DNA from: Guyanagaster necrorhizus
Taxonomy: Eukaryota; Basidiomycota; Agaricomycetes; Agaricales; Physalacriaceae
NCBI RefSeq assembly: GCF_019112545.1
Contig: NW_025064894.1
Coordinates: 1,154,109-1,184,675 of the forward strand
Direction: 5' to 3'
DNA: 30,567 nt
Below are positions 1 to 9,503 of the stretch, in pieces. Each line of letters begins with the position of its first letter. The first letter of the stretch is position 1. A model generated the notes under the pieces. The model was given only the letters and a program-made list of their open reading frames with translations, did no database searches and had not been told where the DNA came from. The translations under genes and the position numbers were made by a program.

Positions 1-301
1 TGTCCCACATCCTCTCTGGATCGTCAAGACAGCTCTTGACATGAGCCTTCTGGGATTCATCAAGGCAGAGGTAGATTGTGCCAGCAGCCGATACCTGAGT
101 CTCCTTCCAGTCCTTCCAGTCCTTCCTCTCCTGATATGTTGGCTTCTCGGGGTCTGCAAACTCCGGTTCAGGGTCACAGCCAATGGTGATAAGGTACTCG
201 CAGCGAGTTTTGAGTAGGGCCGACATGTTTTCTTCCCACTCACCATAGTTGGAGGCATTTAGATTGTCGAAGCCTTTTTTGATTGTGTCGAAGGATGGCA
301 T
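1..301 (-). CDS. Ty1/copia-type Gag, N-terminal 100 residues (runs off the left edge)
   Basis: Minus-strand reading from an ATG at 301 is open to the edge of the window (100 codons). It begins MPSFDTIKKGFDNLNASNYG and continues with EWEENMSALLKT and, near the edge, AAGTIYLCLDESQKAHVKS then DDPERMWD. The pattern 'LN.SNY.EW...M...L' followed by 'A...I...L......V......P..MW' is that of the N-terminal Gag region (DUF4219/UBN2-like) of Ty1/copia retrotransposons, which in the family builds the virus-like particle. A primer binding site and LTR edge lie just upstream, in the right order for a 5' end. The frame has no stops and ordinary CpG content, so the copy looks young, unlike the gypsy element at the other end. 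The rest of the element lies outside the window. Confidence 0.8.
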   Translation of the reverse strand, partial: MPSFDTIKKGFDNLNASNYGEWEENMSALLKTRCEYLITIGCDPEPEFADPEKPTYQERKDWKDWKETQVSAAGTIYLCLDESQKAHVKSCLDDPERMWD

Positions 302-402
302 GATGTATGTGGTGATATCGTTTCAGTAGTGAAATGACTGATGGAGAGATAGCAGGGCACAAGCAAGATGTGAAGGAAAAAAAAACTCGAAATAGGCCTT
401 AA

Positions 403-420
403 AGCGTGGGGCTCATAACC
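403..420 (-). other. Primer binding site of the copia element (internal initiator-tRNA-Met type)
   Basis: On the plus strand 408-420 reads GGGGCTCATAACC, the anticodon-arm sequence of eukaryotic initiator tRNA-Met including its CAT anticodon. The minus strand is therefore complementary to the interior of that tRNA. Copia-class elements are known to prime from an internal fragment of initiator tRNA rather than from its 3' end. It sits directly against the LTR edge at 421 and about 100 nt upstream of the Gag ATG, as expected. Confidence 0.75.
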
Positions 421-500
421 TGTTGCAGGCAGGTTACTTTTACGCAGTGGATAATAGGCCAGACTGAGTACGACGGTCAATTGCTTATGCGATATACACA
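421..500 (-). repeat. 5' LTR of the copia element, inner edge certain, outer edge tentative
   Basis: Immediately next to the primer binding site the plus strand starts TGTTGCAGGCAGG, so on the element's strand the LTR ends in CAACA, the canonical ...CA end. The outer edge is not clear. A TG...CA unit could end at ACACA (500), but 80 bp is short for an LTR, so the LTR may be truncated or may extend into what I call the F-box gene. The second LTR and any target duplication are outside the window. Confidence 0.5.
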
Positions 501-1598
501 GGTGGCAGCACGTCTCTCCACTTCTGCTGTGACGAGGTGCTCCGCGCCCTCGCGGAGCACAACAACGTCGTCCCACGGGACCTGCGCTCTGTGTACCTAT
601 TCTATCCCGTCAGTGCGCCAACCATCATGACGCGTGAACTCACCAGTGCCCTCCAGCACCTCACCTCCGCGCCGACCTTCTCCAGCCTCGCCGTCGCCGG
701 CATCAGCATCTTCAGATGCCTCGATGACCCTTACTGCATCCCCTGGGCAGGCCTCACCGAGCTCACACTCAACAACCTCAGCTACATCTCCACCTGCCTC
801 GCGCTCCTCGCGCTATGCCCTCTCCTCGAGCGCTGCACCATAAGCGTCGACGGCGCCGCGTTCCACCGCCTCGACCCATCAACCGAGCAGCACGTCCGCC
901 CACACCAACCACCAGGCCACACGATCGCCCAACCCCGCCTTGCCGCCCTCGCGCTCACCCTCTCTGGCGATGTCCTCCCCGCGCTCTTCGCTGCCCCGCT
1001 CCACGCCCCCGCGCTCTGCTCGCTCACCCTCTCAATCAACCTCTTGTCCGGCCCCACCCCCACTTGGCCACACGCCGCCTTCGCGGCATGGCTCACCCGC
1101 GCCCAGTGCACACTGGAGCGCATCACGCTCCGCCGCACGGGCATGCAGGGCAGCGAGTTCTATTCATGCCTCGCGCTGCCCGCGTTCACGGGGGTGCGGG
1201 AGCTCACGGTGCAGGAGTTGACGCCGCGCGAGGCGGGATGGTTCCCCGCGGGCTCGGTGGAGTGCATCTCGCGGGATGCGCTCGCAGCGCTGACCGTTAG
1301 GGGCGGAGGCGAGGGGGGGTGCGTGCTCCTCCCGAAGCTGGAGGTGCTGGTGCTGCAGGGGTGGTGTGTGGAGGGGGGCGGCGGCGCGGCGCTGGTGGAG
1401 ATGGTCAGGTCGCGGCGTCGTGCTGGAGGAGGAGGAGGAGTGCAGTTGAGAAAGTTTTCGTGGTCGAGGATGGCGGATTATGATTATCTTGATATTGGGG
1501 ACCCCTGTACTCTCAAGATGCTGATGGAGGGGGGGCTGGACGTACATGTTTGCAGAGCGAGCGGGTCGCCGTCTTGTTGGTGTTATCAATGGTGTTAG
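501..1598 (+). pseudogene. F-box/LRR-like protein, 5'-truncated C-terminal part
   Basis: A frame open from about 501 to the stop at 1598 encodes more than 360 residues. It has repeated leucine-rich strands such as LTELTLNNLSY, LAALALTLSGD, VRELTVQEL and LPKLEVLVLQGW, typical of the C-terminal solenoid of agaric F-box proteins that recruit substrates to SCF ubiquitin ligases. No F-box and no convincing start codon are visible; the first candidate in the longest clean reading is a GTG at 537. Upstream the sequence runs straight into the copia LTR, so the N-terminal half has probably been cut off by the insertion. The coding stretch is very GC- and CpG-rich, unlike the right side of the window. 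An intron-containing gene starting elsewhere is possible, but nothing upstream supports it. Confidence 0.5.
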
Positions 1599-2028
1599 AC
1601 CGGCGAGAAGAACCTTGCTGCTGCTGTTAACGTCGACTTCTGCTCTGACATTTGTGTGTCGTTGTGGGATCTCATCTCAACTCCTTTCTAAATATTTTAT
1701 TAATTGTATATGTTAACGTTATCTAGGATTTACTGCTTCCTGATTAATAGTGATGCGCGGACATGATAAATCTATACAGTAGGACAATTAACTCTGGGGC
1801 GATTAGCGGTAGAAAATGATGTACTAGTCTACGCAGCGAAAAGCGGCTGCAATGGCCAAAATCAAGGCATTCCAAAACGCGTCGATCCGCAAGAAGATGC
1901 TAAGTGCGAATGCTGCTTCTAAACTCAGTTGGCCTGCTCTTAAGTCGACATGTTTGCGGTATCATGTATTTTCAGATAACAATATCACAAGAGAACGGGC
2001 CAAAAGGTGCCTTTGACTGGGTTTTTCT
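1599..2028. other. Gene-free spacer between the two F-box loci
   Basis: AT-rich tail after the first F-box-like frame (TTAATTGTATATG near 1700), then ordinary sequence. I see no coding frame, repeat or RNA. It probably holds the 3' untranslated region of the first locus and the promoter of the second. Confidence 0.4.
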
Positions 2029-3615
2029 ATGCTACGTCTAATGTCGATATTCTTCAGCTTCATTGACTCAGACTACGAAACTATGACTATGATCACAACC
2101 CTATCTCAGTGTCCTCAGTGCGGGTTCGCGCCATCTGAAAAGCCCCTTCCCAATGGGATCTCCGTCGCTCGACTGCAGGATTTTTTTGCCTGTAATGACG
2201 CTCCTGTAAGTGCCGAACGTGCGGAACTAGAAGCCGTTATCCGTGAGGGAGAGCAATATTTCGCCTTCCTCCAGCAACGTATATCACAAACCCAGAATAC
2301 CCTCGACTCACTCTTGAAAGAGCAGAACCGGGCGGTCAAGCACATCGCCGACTCGAAGTTGGTCTTGAATCCCGTCCGTCGTTTACCCCCCGAGATTTTG
2401 AGCTACATCTTTCTTTCATGTATCCTTCCGGACAGCGAGCTGTTACAGTCCAGTGATAGTGACACGGATACTTCATTGCTGGACTCCCTCAACGTCACGA
2501 ATTCTCCGTGGAACTTATCCTATGTCTCATCTCGATGGCGACAAGCTGCTTTGACTACACCTAGTCTCTGGTCATTCGTCCGGCTCCAACTTCACAGATA
2601 CCAGGGCCACACACGTTCATTATTCCGTCTCGGAACATATTTGGGAAGGTCCGGTACACACCACCTTACTGTCGCTATCGAGAGTAGTGAGGATACATCG
2701 GACGATCCCATTCTTCCCATAATTCTCTCCACCTCTCCCCGCTGGAAAACACTCTTCGTCGGTCTTTCCTTCTCCGCATTCCGCATTTTCAACAACATTT
2801 CCGGTTCACTGAGTGCCCTTACTTCGCTTTCTGTATACCTACATGGTGAACCAGACGCAGAAACCGAGCCGATAGCCATGATCGAAGCATTCCGCTTTGC
2901 ACCGCAGTTACAAGAGTTAGGACTCACAGAATGGGATGGGAGGACTCTCTTTCACGACCTATTTCATTTTCTGTCAGGACAAATCACCAAAGTGTCGTTA
3001 CAGGGGAACAGTATGCAGCCCCTCGCCCTCTTACAAAAAGCGCCAAATTTGGTGTATGGCAGATTTTCGGCAGACGTGTGTTGGCACGCCCATCCTCAGG
3101 CGCTGATCATAACCGAGAATGTCGAGAGATCCATAGCTGAACTGTTTTCAAGACTCGCTTTGCCGGGGCTCCTCCAGTTACAGATGGAATCAGTGACCCA
3201 GGAGAGGATGATAGTATCGTTTTACCGGAATTCACTACAGAGACTGCGCCGGTGTTGGAGTATCTGTGTATACAGATGGAAGATTCAATGGCTCTCGACA
3301 ATCAAATGTTGACGCACCTATTGAAGCACACCCCGTTCCTGAGGAACCTGAAACTCGGTGGCAAGGTGACGACCGATGATGTCTTTCTCCAGCTCGGAAG
3401 GAAGACAGTTTTCACGGTTGGTCCCTTAGCTATGCTGGATAGACTTGAGAGGGTCGACATTTGAATTTGAGGATGCCAACAATATCATCGTTGGGATGGT
3501 CACATCTCGAAGCGAAGCCATTGAGGGTGGCACAACCTTGCAGACGCTCATTCTGGATGAGCCCTTTTGTTTTGAGGATGACGATCTTTCCGCAAGATGG
3601 CACACGCTCTGCTAA
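2029..3615 (+). pseudogene. F-box protein with two frame changes near the C-terminus
   Basis: The main frame (2029-3312) has the standard layout of Agaricomycete F-box proteins. A Cys-rich start (CPQCGF) is followed by a short coiled coil (residues about 58-110), an F-box beginning RRLPPEILSYIF at about residue 117, the SPWNLSYVSSRWRQAALTTP block, then irregular leucine-rich repeats. The likely true start is the ATG at 2083 or 2089, because the residues before it are not family-like. Around 3140-3250 the homology-like reading moves to another frame (PVLEYLCIQMEDSM, then LLKHTPFLRNLKLGG), which stops at 3464. The reading then returns to the first frame at about 3460 (NNIIVGMVTSRSE, TLQTLILDEPF) and ends at 3615. 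The second shift needs no more than one or two bases, so it is an indel rather than an intron. The first could in principle be a small intron, but I found no good donor/acceptor pair restoring the frame. Confidence 0.6.
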
Positions 3616-5027
3616 GAGAGCCTAGATGTTCAGTATGGTGGATGAATTAAAGGCATTGGTTGTGGAAGTTTTTGTTGCATTTATGAAACGGCATAGCATT
3701 TCCTCATGGTACTAGAACCGAACACGTAGATTTGGATAGAACGAATGTATCACCGGTTATTTATCCAATGATATCCATAATCTGACATCTATCGTGCCGC
3801 CGCATGAACACCGGACGCTGCGAGTCGTAACTGCGCCGGTACTACAGTAATATCAGCACTACGATCTAATTAAAGAAAAAGGCAGGATGTGCGGAGCATC
3901 TGCTGATGTATCAACTACAACCAACAGGCTGACCAGTATGACGAGAAGCCCAGGCCTGACGGGCCCCAGCTACACTTTTCGTTCTCAAGGGCATGTCGTC
4001 TGGATCAGACCCTTCCTCTACGTAACGGTTCCCTTCCATACAAGCACTGACAACAATCCATGTGTATACCGTAGACTCAGGTGCCGATCCGTCCGCACAC
4101 CCAAATATCGGAACAGTGCACCCATATGGACCCACATTGTAGGATTTATTGGTCCCCAAATTGTATATATCAGGCGAGTGAATAGTGTATCGGTCGGGAT
4201 CAAGTTCAGGTGGCGATCATCATTTTATCTTGACTCAGAACCACCACACCAGAACCTCTATCTTTACCATGGTGTTCTTCGCTGCAAGGATACTGTCACA
4301 GGCAAAAAGAGGCAAGAGCTGGTCATGATCAATGAAATGCTCCTTTAAGTATGGTAGACTACCAATAAAGTCGTTTTACTCTTACTGCACAGACTGAGTT
4401 CTTACAACATCATTCATTTACCTTTGTTTCCGGGGATCAGCAGGAAATTCGGTCAGAGCGTAAGTCAAAGGATCGAGGTGCAAGAGATGAGGGTTGAGAT
4501 AAAAGATATAAAAGTCCTGAGAATTAAGAAGCATGAAGCTGGGTCAAGACAAAACATTGCCACAGGTAAAGGTAACTGTTCTATGACCATTCCTGAGTAT
4601 GCATTAGTAGTAGACCTTCCAATGATACCAGGCCAATTTCGTCAAGTCATTGAAGATAATCAAAAGGCCCTATTTCAGCGGGCTGTTCATAGTGCAGGAA
4701 TGGATCACTCGCCGGGAAAAAAAATCAATGGTCATCCGCAAGGAGCCGGCAGTCCTTCCTCCAGAATAGCGTGGTAGTATTGTGGTACTAGCTTCTAGGG
4801 AATTATAGACCGGTGATCGGGCCGACGGGCCAAGCGCAACTTAAACTCAACGTCCATCGCAAAATCTTGGTTTCGGCATTCCATAGGCGGTAATGCATGC
4901 TCTTCATACTCCAGAACGTTCCAATTTCATACCTTCGTAGGCCCTTGTCAATAATGACTCTCACTTCACCTTTATTATCCTTTTACATCGTTGATCAGAC
5001 AATTACTATGACTTCCTACACCATTTT
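3616..5027. other. Gene-poor interval, nothing firm
   Basis: About 1.4 kb without a recognisable gene. A minus-strand stretch around 3911-4230 reads plausibly protein-like (GTNKSYNVGPYGCTVPIF), and a 117-codon plus frame lies at 4424-4777. Neither shows a motif, a family resemblance or a clear exon structure. Part of the right end is presumably the 3' untranslated region of the MDR gene that follows. Confidence 0.35.
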
Positions 5028-6344
5028 CTACACTGTTGCAACTCGAATGACAACTTTCCCAACATGCTTCTGGCTCTCCAAATAAGCATACGCGTCAATG
5101 GCTTCGTCAAACTTGAACACCTTGTCAATAACGGGGCGCGTCAACTCAGGCCGAGCACAGATGAGCCGGTTCATCGACTCGAATCTAAGGAAAAGATTTT
5201 TTTAAAACCATTTATAAGCGAAGGAGGCGGAGGGGGACAAAACGGTGGGAGGAAACAAACTCACTGTGCGACAGACCCGATCAGAATTCCTCGAAGGATG
5301 ATGGCCTTGCCGATACAAGACCCGATGATGTTGGTAAGCGGGGCCGGGTTCTTTGCCACGAATCCAATGATATGGATGTAGCCTGCGTAGCGTACAGCAG
5401 CGATCGATTTCTCAAGAGTTCCTGGTCCTCCAACCTAAGATAGGGGGTGAGAAGCGTTTTAGAGCGGAAAAAACAGGAAGACAGAAATCGATCCTGACCT
5501 CCAAGATGTGGTCGACACCTCTTCCTTCGGTGAGTCTGACAACTTCCTTGTCCCAGTCAGGCGTCGTGTTGTAATTGATGGTGTGGGCTGCACCGAGTTT
5601 CTTCGCGATAGCGAGTTTGGCATCAGAGGAGGAGGTTGCTATGACGGTAGCACCGGAAGCGATGGCGAATTGCAAACCAGAGCTTACATAGACGTCATGG
5701 GAAGATCCTTTTAGAAAATTGATTATGCATACATGGATACTCCACCAGTTCCCAGGACGAGAACCGTGTCACCGGCTTTGACCGGCTTGGGACCCAGAAG
5801 TGCGTTGTACGCCGTCAGAGCAGCACACGGCAAAGTCGAAGCCTCTTCGTAAGATAGATGTTCGGGGATCCTGACCAGACACTAGAGATCCAATGCTCGG
5901 GTAAGTGAGAAATACATTTGGCAATAAACCGCGGAAAACTCTCACGTAGTCTGGGAAATCCCTGTATTCGGTCAACACGCCATGGAGCGCTGCCCCGAGG
6001 GATGTATCAAAGATTTCAGCAGTGATGTCGCCATCCAGGTGGTCTGTCGTGAAATTGGCGCAAACCCTGTCGCCGACTTTCCAGCGCGTCACATCGGAGC
6101 CTGTTGCGACTACTTCCCCTGCCATGTCGGAGCATGGGACAAGATTCTCCTTTATGCCAGATATACCGTATCGATTGGAGGCAACGAGGAGGTCGCGGTA
6201 CTGCAGAGATACAGCGCGTACTTTGACGAGGACACTTGTGGACCGGAGCGCTGGGATGGGCGTAGTCTGCAGAGCGAGATTCTTGTACGATCCTCGAGTA
6301 GGGAAGTAGTACGAGCGGGTGGCAGTTGGTATCTGGGCTGTCAT
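5028..6344 (-). CDS. MDR-superfamily oxidoreductase (quinone oxidoreductase / zinc-type alcohol dehydrogenase-like), copy 1, intact
   Basis: Five exons join to 352 residues: 6344-5946, 5881-5733, 5682-5499, 5434-5265 and 5184-5028, with GT...AG introns of 50-80 nt. Exon 1 gives the GroES-like domain ([43 protein letters not shown]). Exon 2 gives [21 protein letters not shown] and the dinucleotide-binding loop GTGGVS (about residues 177-182). Exon 3 gives the rest of the Rossmann fold ([18 protein letters not shown]), and exons 4-5 the C-terminal catalytic lobe ending [18 protein letters not shown]. No GHE motif or four-cysteine zinc loop is visible, so it is probably a zinc-free NAD(P)H quinone/enone reductase in practice; the substrate cannot be read. 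All frames are open. It is one of five related copies here, and a TATA box lies 76 nt upstream. Confidence 0.9.
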
Positions 6345-6403
6345 TGTTGGGGGTTAAGTCGTATAGAGAGTTTATTGTGGTGTTATAAAGACGATCGAAG
6401 GTA

Positions 6404-6426
6404 GATGAGTAATACACTTGTTTATA
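6404..6426 (-). promoter_or_regulatory. TATA box and conserved leader motif of MDR copy 1
   Basis: TATAAA lies at 6426-6421 on the gene strand, followed by ATTACTCATC (6413-6404), about 60 nt before the ATG. The same motif recurs upstream of copy 3 (16619-16610) and, with one change, of the remnant copy (7419-7410). It contains TTACTCA, which resembles an AP-1/Yap-type half site; that regulatory reading is inference only. Confidence 0.45.
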
Positions 6427-6689
6427 ATCATCAGGGAGATGCTGACATGATGACGATTGCATTCGAAGAGTTGGCGCGGGTACGAATCCTCCGTGATCAT
6501 GTGCCCATTAGCCTGAGGGTGGGATTACCGTAACTTCATCTGCGATTTGTCACCATCGAGTCCCACATCCTATACGGTTCCAGCACCAGGGGAGGACGGC
6601 TATTTCCTTGATCCCATTTTCTATGAGTGGGGCCGAGGTAACAATTATATCTGCAGATGTTTAGTTCCTCCAGTTTATATTGGTCCCCT

Positions 6690-7392
6690 TTGGGTTTCGA
6701 TAGTTACAAACGAGGACTTGATACCGACACCCATCACGACGTTCCCAACACTGCACAGAGGAACAGTCAGGCGGATTTAAAAACAAATTCCTTTAGTAAC
6801 GAGTCCTCTAGTCAGCTGCTAGCCATCTCTAGGACCGCGCAGATAACAATCTTCCGTACTTTTAAAACATGATTGGTCCCTCCTTCCATTCGGAAGACTA
6901 TACATTTCCATGACTAATGGATGATATGAACAGTACCAAGCCCAGAGGAGGCCGATAGGCTGAGTGGCCTACGAGGCAGGCGGCAAGTTGAGAACTGAAA
7001 AAAAGTAAATTAGTGAGAATAGGACCCGTTGAGTAATTATCACCAGTTCTAAGGACGATCGCGGTTAACTGGCTTGTGTCTGGCATCGAAAACACCACAG
7101 CGTATCGGCCAAGTGCGAAAGCCCCTCACGCAGCCTGGAAAATCCCTGTATTCGGCCAACACGCCATGCAGCCCTCCTCCGAGTGATGTATCCAAGAAAT
7201 CTGGCCATCCGGGAAGTCTGTCGAGAAATTAGCGTACCCCCTTCCCCCCCTGTCATCGACTTTCCAGCGCACTGCAAAGATACAGCATGTACTTTGATGA
7301 GTGGCTCAGAAGCCGGAATGGAAGTAGAACGAGATTGTTGTAGGATCCACGAGCGGGAAAGTACTACGAGCGTGTCGTAGCTGGTAGCTGGT
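6690..7392 (-). pseudogene. Shredded remnant of an MDR gene copy
   Basis: Pieces of all parts of the MDR gene appear in the right order with large losses. Exon 1 start is near 7390-7280, with the equivalent of ARSYYFP and of the KVRAVSLQ region in broken frames. The exon 1 end is near 7190-7120. A piece like the [11 protein letters not shown] coding region lies near 7065-7040, a piece like the end of exon 3 (plus-strand TAAAACATGATTGGTCC) near 6860-6890, and a piece matching the 3' end of exon 5 near 6690-6760. No frame survives. The upstream flank (7400-7470) still resembles that of copy 1, including a one-base variant of the conserved leader motif, so it probably derives from a copy-1-like gene. 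Confidence 0.6.
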
Positions 7393-7699
7393 GTGTGTGT
7401 TGAAAGATAGATGAATAATCCATTAATTACTCAATATGAATTATGATCACCAGGGAGATCGTGAAGGAGTTGGGAGACGCGGCGAAGTCACGTGCACTCG
7501 GGGGCCAGGATTCTAGCGAACCCCACGACGCAGTTCCAGTGACATGACGACCACTGCGTCGGGGAAGGACAGATGTTTCCTTGATTCCTTTTCTGATCGT
7601 TGAAGCCTGAAAGGCAAAGAAGTCTAACTATATCCACAGATCGCATTACGATTGTGGCTGCTCCAGATAACACAGTTTCTTCTTAGTTTGAATAGTTAC

Positions 7700-8935
7700 A
7701 ATGTAGACACGGATCAGGACCTTCCCAACATGTTTCTGGCTCTCCATATAAGCATATGCATCGACGGCTTCTTCAAGCTTGAACACCTTGTCGATCACCG
7801 ATCACCGGACGCGTCGACTCACGTAAAAGACTGTTCATCGACTCAAACCTACATATATGAATTAGTATGGGAAAGGAAAAAGACAAATCATAGCTCACTG
7901 TGCGAGAGAGCCGATCAGAACTTCCCGTAGAGTGACAACCTTACGGATACACAAACCGATAATGTTCGTTAGCGCAATAGTAGTTTTTTGCGAAACGAAT
8001 CCGATCATATGAACGTGTCCAGTCACTACCGATTTCCCAGATCCTCCAACCTAAAATATGCTCCACAAAGTCAGAAAAGGGTAGAAAACAAAAAGTAGCC
8101 GCACGGTACCTCCAAAACATGATCGACACCCCATCCGTCCGTCAGCCTGAGCACTTCCTTGTCCCAGTCGGATCGGACGTCATATTATAATTGACCGTGT
8201 GCGCAGCGCCGAGTGTCTTGACGATAGCCAGCTTAGCATCAGAGGACGACGTTGCGATGGCAGTGGCTCCAGAGGCAATAGCGAACTGTAAACCAAAAAC
8301 TACATCGATCAGAACAAAAAGCGTTGAGTCAATGGGAAGATAGATACATAGACACCCCACCAGTTCCAAGGATGAGAACAGTATCACCCGCTTTGACCGG
8401 CCTGGGTCGCCCCAAGAGCCGTCAAAGTAGCACAAGGCAATGTCGATGCCTCTTCGTAGGATAAATGTTCCGGAATTTTGACCAGTGCCTAAAAGGAAGG
8501 CCAGTAATGAGCACGAGCATAAGGGAAAGAGAATCACAGCGAAAGCCCTCTCACATGAGCTGGGAAGTCCCTGTATTCAGTCAACACGCCCTGACGGCCT
8601 CCACCAAGCGCCCTGTCCAACGTGTCCTCATCGACGTCTCCATCCAAGAAAGTCCATCGTAGGATTGGCGCAGACTCTGTCAGCGACCTTCTACTGGTTC
8701 ACGTCGGCACCGATGGCGACCACCTCTCCAGCCATGTCGCAGCACGGGACAAGGTTATCGAGCAATGCGATAAGCAGGTCACGGTACTGGAGCGACACTG
8801 CATATATTTTGACAAGGACGCAGGTAGACTTGAGCGCAGGAAGGGGGGAGGGGTACTCTGCAAGGTGAGATTGGTGTAGGATCCGAGAGTGGGGAAGTAG
8901 TACGAGCGTGTGGCGGTTGGCATTTGCACAGTCAT
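7700..8935 (-). pseudogene. MDR oxidoreductase copy 2, full-length pseudogene
   Basis: The start [18 protein letters not shown] at 8935 and traces of all five exons are present, but the gene is dead. A frame change falls in the C-run about 8850-8860. A TAG at 8691-8693 replaces the tryptophan of the conserved 'W.VGDRV' motif. Small deletions lie in exon 2 (the TAYNAL stretch), and an insertion follows the NYN motif in exon 3 near 8170-8180. Exon 4 and exon 5 also carry losses. Exons and even introns are closest to copy 4 on the plus strand: the intron before LQFAIASG and the 3' flank can be aligned by eye. It is therefore a sister duplicate of copy 4 lying in inverted orientation. Confidence 0.8.
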
Positions 8936-8988
8936 TCTGGGGGGATCCAAAGAAGAAAACGGTAGGCAGACGAAGAACGACGCTCATG

Positions 8989-8996
8989 TTTTTATA
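8989..8996 (-). promoter_or_regulatory. TATA box of MDR copy 2
   Basis: TATAAAAA on the gene strand, about 54 nt upstream of the old ATG at 8935. It corresponds in place to the TATA boxes of the other copies. The promoter outlived the coding frame. Confidence 0.4.
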
Positions 8997-9503
8997 ATCA
9001 TGGTGACAGCGTGGCTGAATGTTGGGTTGGGATTCTGAGTAGTGTGAGTGCTATGACGAGAACTCGGTCTCGTCGTTGTTATGAGTGATTCCAAAGGCCT
9101 TGGTAGCGGAATCATGGCATCAAGAAGACTTGTGCGGAACCTTTTGGCCCCGTGATTCTGAAGAGAAGAGTCAGAAAAAAAAGATAGACAGCAAGGACTT
9201 CGTGGCCTCGTACCCGGCTCCCAGCTAGACCCTGTTTTATTTCCATTATACCGCTCTAGTACCTACATAAGTTGTGAGTATACGGATACCTATAACTCCG
9301 AAACAGAAACCGAAAGGAGAGAAAATGGGCAGAAAGAAAGAATAACATATCCGGAATGAAAAATGAAAGCACCTATGAAAGCGAAACAAACGAGAGTGAT
9401 ACTGTGTACACATGAGTTGAGATAAATGGGAACCAAAAATGAATGTGGATGGGTATCAATGATGAAAAAAAAAATGAGATGAAATATTGGCATGGAAAAA
9501 AAT
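8997..9503. other. Spacer between the MDR copy 2 promoter and the CLIP-170 3' end
   Basis: The right half is A-rich and presumably contains the CLIP-170 3' untranslated region. I see no gene, repeat or RNA. Confidence 0.4.

Noticed and set aside
259..576. Minus-strand 105-codon frame
   Set aside because: It overlaps the Gag start, the primer site and the LTR in the wrong frame; Gag from 301 is the real reading.
815..1300. Several 90-160-codon frames inside 537-1598 on both strands
   Set aside because: Pro/Arg/Ser-rich shadows caused by the high GC content of the LRR-coding frame.
3911..4230. Possible small protein on the minus strand (GTNKSYNVGPYGCTVPIF)
   Set aside because: Composition is plausible, but stops lie just upstream, no splice sites join it to anything, and no family is recognised.
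4424..4777. 117-codon plus-strand frame
   Set aside because: A-rich, no motif, no upstream signal; likely chance.
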